From NCBI GenBank assembly GCA_934276695.1, contig CAKQTF010000044.1:1-7373 (forward strand): a DNA stretch of 7,373 nucleotides. Direction: 5' to 3'. This DNA comes from an uncultured Spirochaetales bacterium (GTDB lineage Bacteria; Spirochaetota; Spirochaetia; Sphaerochaetales; Sphaerochaetaceae). The notes below the pieces were generated by a model that worked only from the letters and a program-made list of their open reading frames with translations, made no database searches and was not told the DNA's origin. A program made the position numbers and the translations under genes. Positions 6,869-7,373 of the stretch are shown here, piece after piece (within the stretch, counting starts at the first letter, position 1; the number at the start of each line of letters is the position of its first letter).

Positions 6869-6896
6869 GCAGCAGGAGAATCAGGTTTCCTGCTGC
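6869..6896. terminator. Hairpin between convergent genes, possible bidirectional terminator
   Basis: An 11-bp stem pairs 6869-6879 (GCAGCAGGAGA) with 6886-6896 (TTTCCTGCTGC), including one G-U pair in the plus-strand transcript, around a six-base loop. It begins 12 bases after the alcohol dehydrogenase stop and overlaps the last codons and stop of the convergent pseudouridine synthase gene. Neither flank has a run of T, so intrinsic termination would be weak; it may instead protect 3' ends or reduce read-through. Confidence 0.45.
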
Positions 6897-7373
6897 TTAT
6901 CCGTCTCTGCCACGAAATAATCCCATAGGGCATCCTTAGGCGGAGGAGCGATAATAGCCACTTCCTCTTTACGCACAGGATGAACGAAGACAGCCTTCCT
7001 TGCGTGGAGGCATATCCCGCCGTCAGGGTTGGAACGTGCCGCTCCATATTTGAGATCCCCTTTGATATGGAGCCCTATCGCAGCAAGCTGGGCCCTGATC
7101 TGATGGTGCCGCCCTGTATGGAGATCAATCTCAAGAAGGTAGTACTTATCACCTGATGCAATAAGCCTGTAATCAAGCTTGGCTATCTTGCTGCCCTTCT
7201 TCTCCACAGGATATGCAATGCTCTTATTATTCTCTGTATTCCTGACAATATAGTGGACCAGCCTTGCCTCTGGCTTATCCGGCTTACGGTCAACGACTGC
7301 CCAGTATGTCTTTCTGACTCCGCTGCCCTTGAACATATCATTCAGCCGTATGAGAGCCTTCTCTGTCTTAGCA
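6881..7373 (-). CDS. RluA-family rRNA/tRNA pseudouridine synthase, C-terminal part (5' end beyond window)
   Basis: The minus-strand frame is open from the right edge to TGA at 6883-6881, giving 163 C-terminal residues. The Met codon at 7336 is internal (it follows AKTEKALIRLND), not a start. Enzymes of this family isomerise specific uridines in rRNA or tRNA to pseudouridine in the cytoplasm. Recognition rests on KTYWAVV near the start and on the family motif LHTGRHHQIRAQLAAIGLHI followed by KGDLKYGA, then LHARKAVFVHPV, a typical RluA-family C-terminal arrangement. The segment with the catalytic Asp (HRLDR-type motif) and any S4 domain would lie outside the window, so neither activity nor the exact subfamily (RluA, RluC or RluD) can be assigned. 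It converges on the alcohol dehydrogenase gene with 23 bases between stop codons and is probably functionally unrelated to it. Confidence 0.9.
   Translation of the reverse strand, partial: AKTEKALIRLNDMFKGSGVRKTYWAVVDRKPDKPEARLVHYIVRNTENNKSIAYPVEKKGSKIAKLDYRLIASGDKYYLLEIDLHTGRHHQIRAQLAAIGLHIKGDLKYGAARSNPDGGICLHARKAVFVHPVRKEEVAIIAPPPKDALWDYFVAETDKQQET

Noticed and set aside
7336..7336. Met codon at 7336 as the start of the pseudouridine synthase
   Set aside because: The frame stays open upstream to the window edge with family-like sequence (AKTEKALIRLND), and the catalytic-Asp segment would be missing, so this Met is internal.

Overview
The window holds six protein-coding genes and no RNA genes, repeats or mobile elements that I can recognise. 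It is bacterial. Three start codons have clear or plausible Shine-Dalgarno sequences, and there is a textbook rho-independent terminator. Gene content (clostridial-type glutamate dehydrogenase, butanol-dehydrogenase-like Fe-ADH) suits a fermentative, probably anaerobic bacterium of medium GC. Arginine codons are mostly AGA/AGG and ATA is common for isoleucine. Use of Shine-Dalgarno sequences argues against Bacteroidota, although the large receiver/PPDK_N protein resembles proteins I associate with that phylum and with spirochaetes. A spirochaete-like gut anaerobe is my best guess, at low confidence.

Layout, left to right. (1) Positions 1-924, minus strand: the N-terminal 308 codons of an MFS transporter whose 3' end lies beyond the left edge. 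(2) Positions 925-1007: a short gap with the terminator of the next gene and a candidate MFS promoter whose -10 box sits almost on the MFS start codon. (3) Positions 1008-2345, minus: a complete hexameric-type glutamate dehydrogenase with the cofactor-site residues of the NAD-dependent clostridial enzyme. (4) Positions 2346-2558: an AT-rich divergent intergenic region with candidate promoters in both directions. (5) Plus-strand cluster at 2559-6857: a small two-helix membrane protein, a 976-residue protein with two receiver-like domains and a PPDK_N ATP-grasp module, and an iron-type alcohol dehydrogenase. The spacings are 4 bp and a 10-bp overlap, so this reads as one operon. (6) Positions 6881-7372, minus: the C-terminal part of an RluA-family pseudouridine synthase, convergent with the operon, with a hairpin at the junction.

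The main point of interest is the operon. Its central protein has a degenerate first receiver, a second receiver with an apparently complete phosphorylation site, and a PPDK/PEP-synthase ATP-binding module. It has no phosphohistidine swivel domain and no PEP/pyruvate barrel, so it should not be annotated as a complete PEP synthase. Its co-translation with an alcohol dehydrogenase suggests regulated carbon or redox metabolism, but the reaction or signal cannot be read from the sequence.
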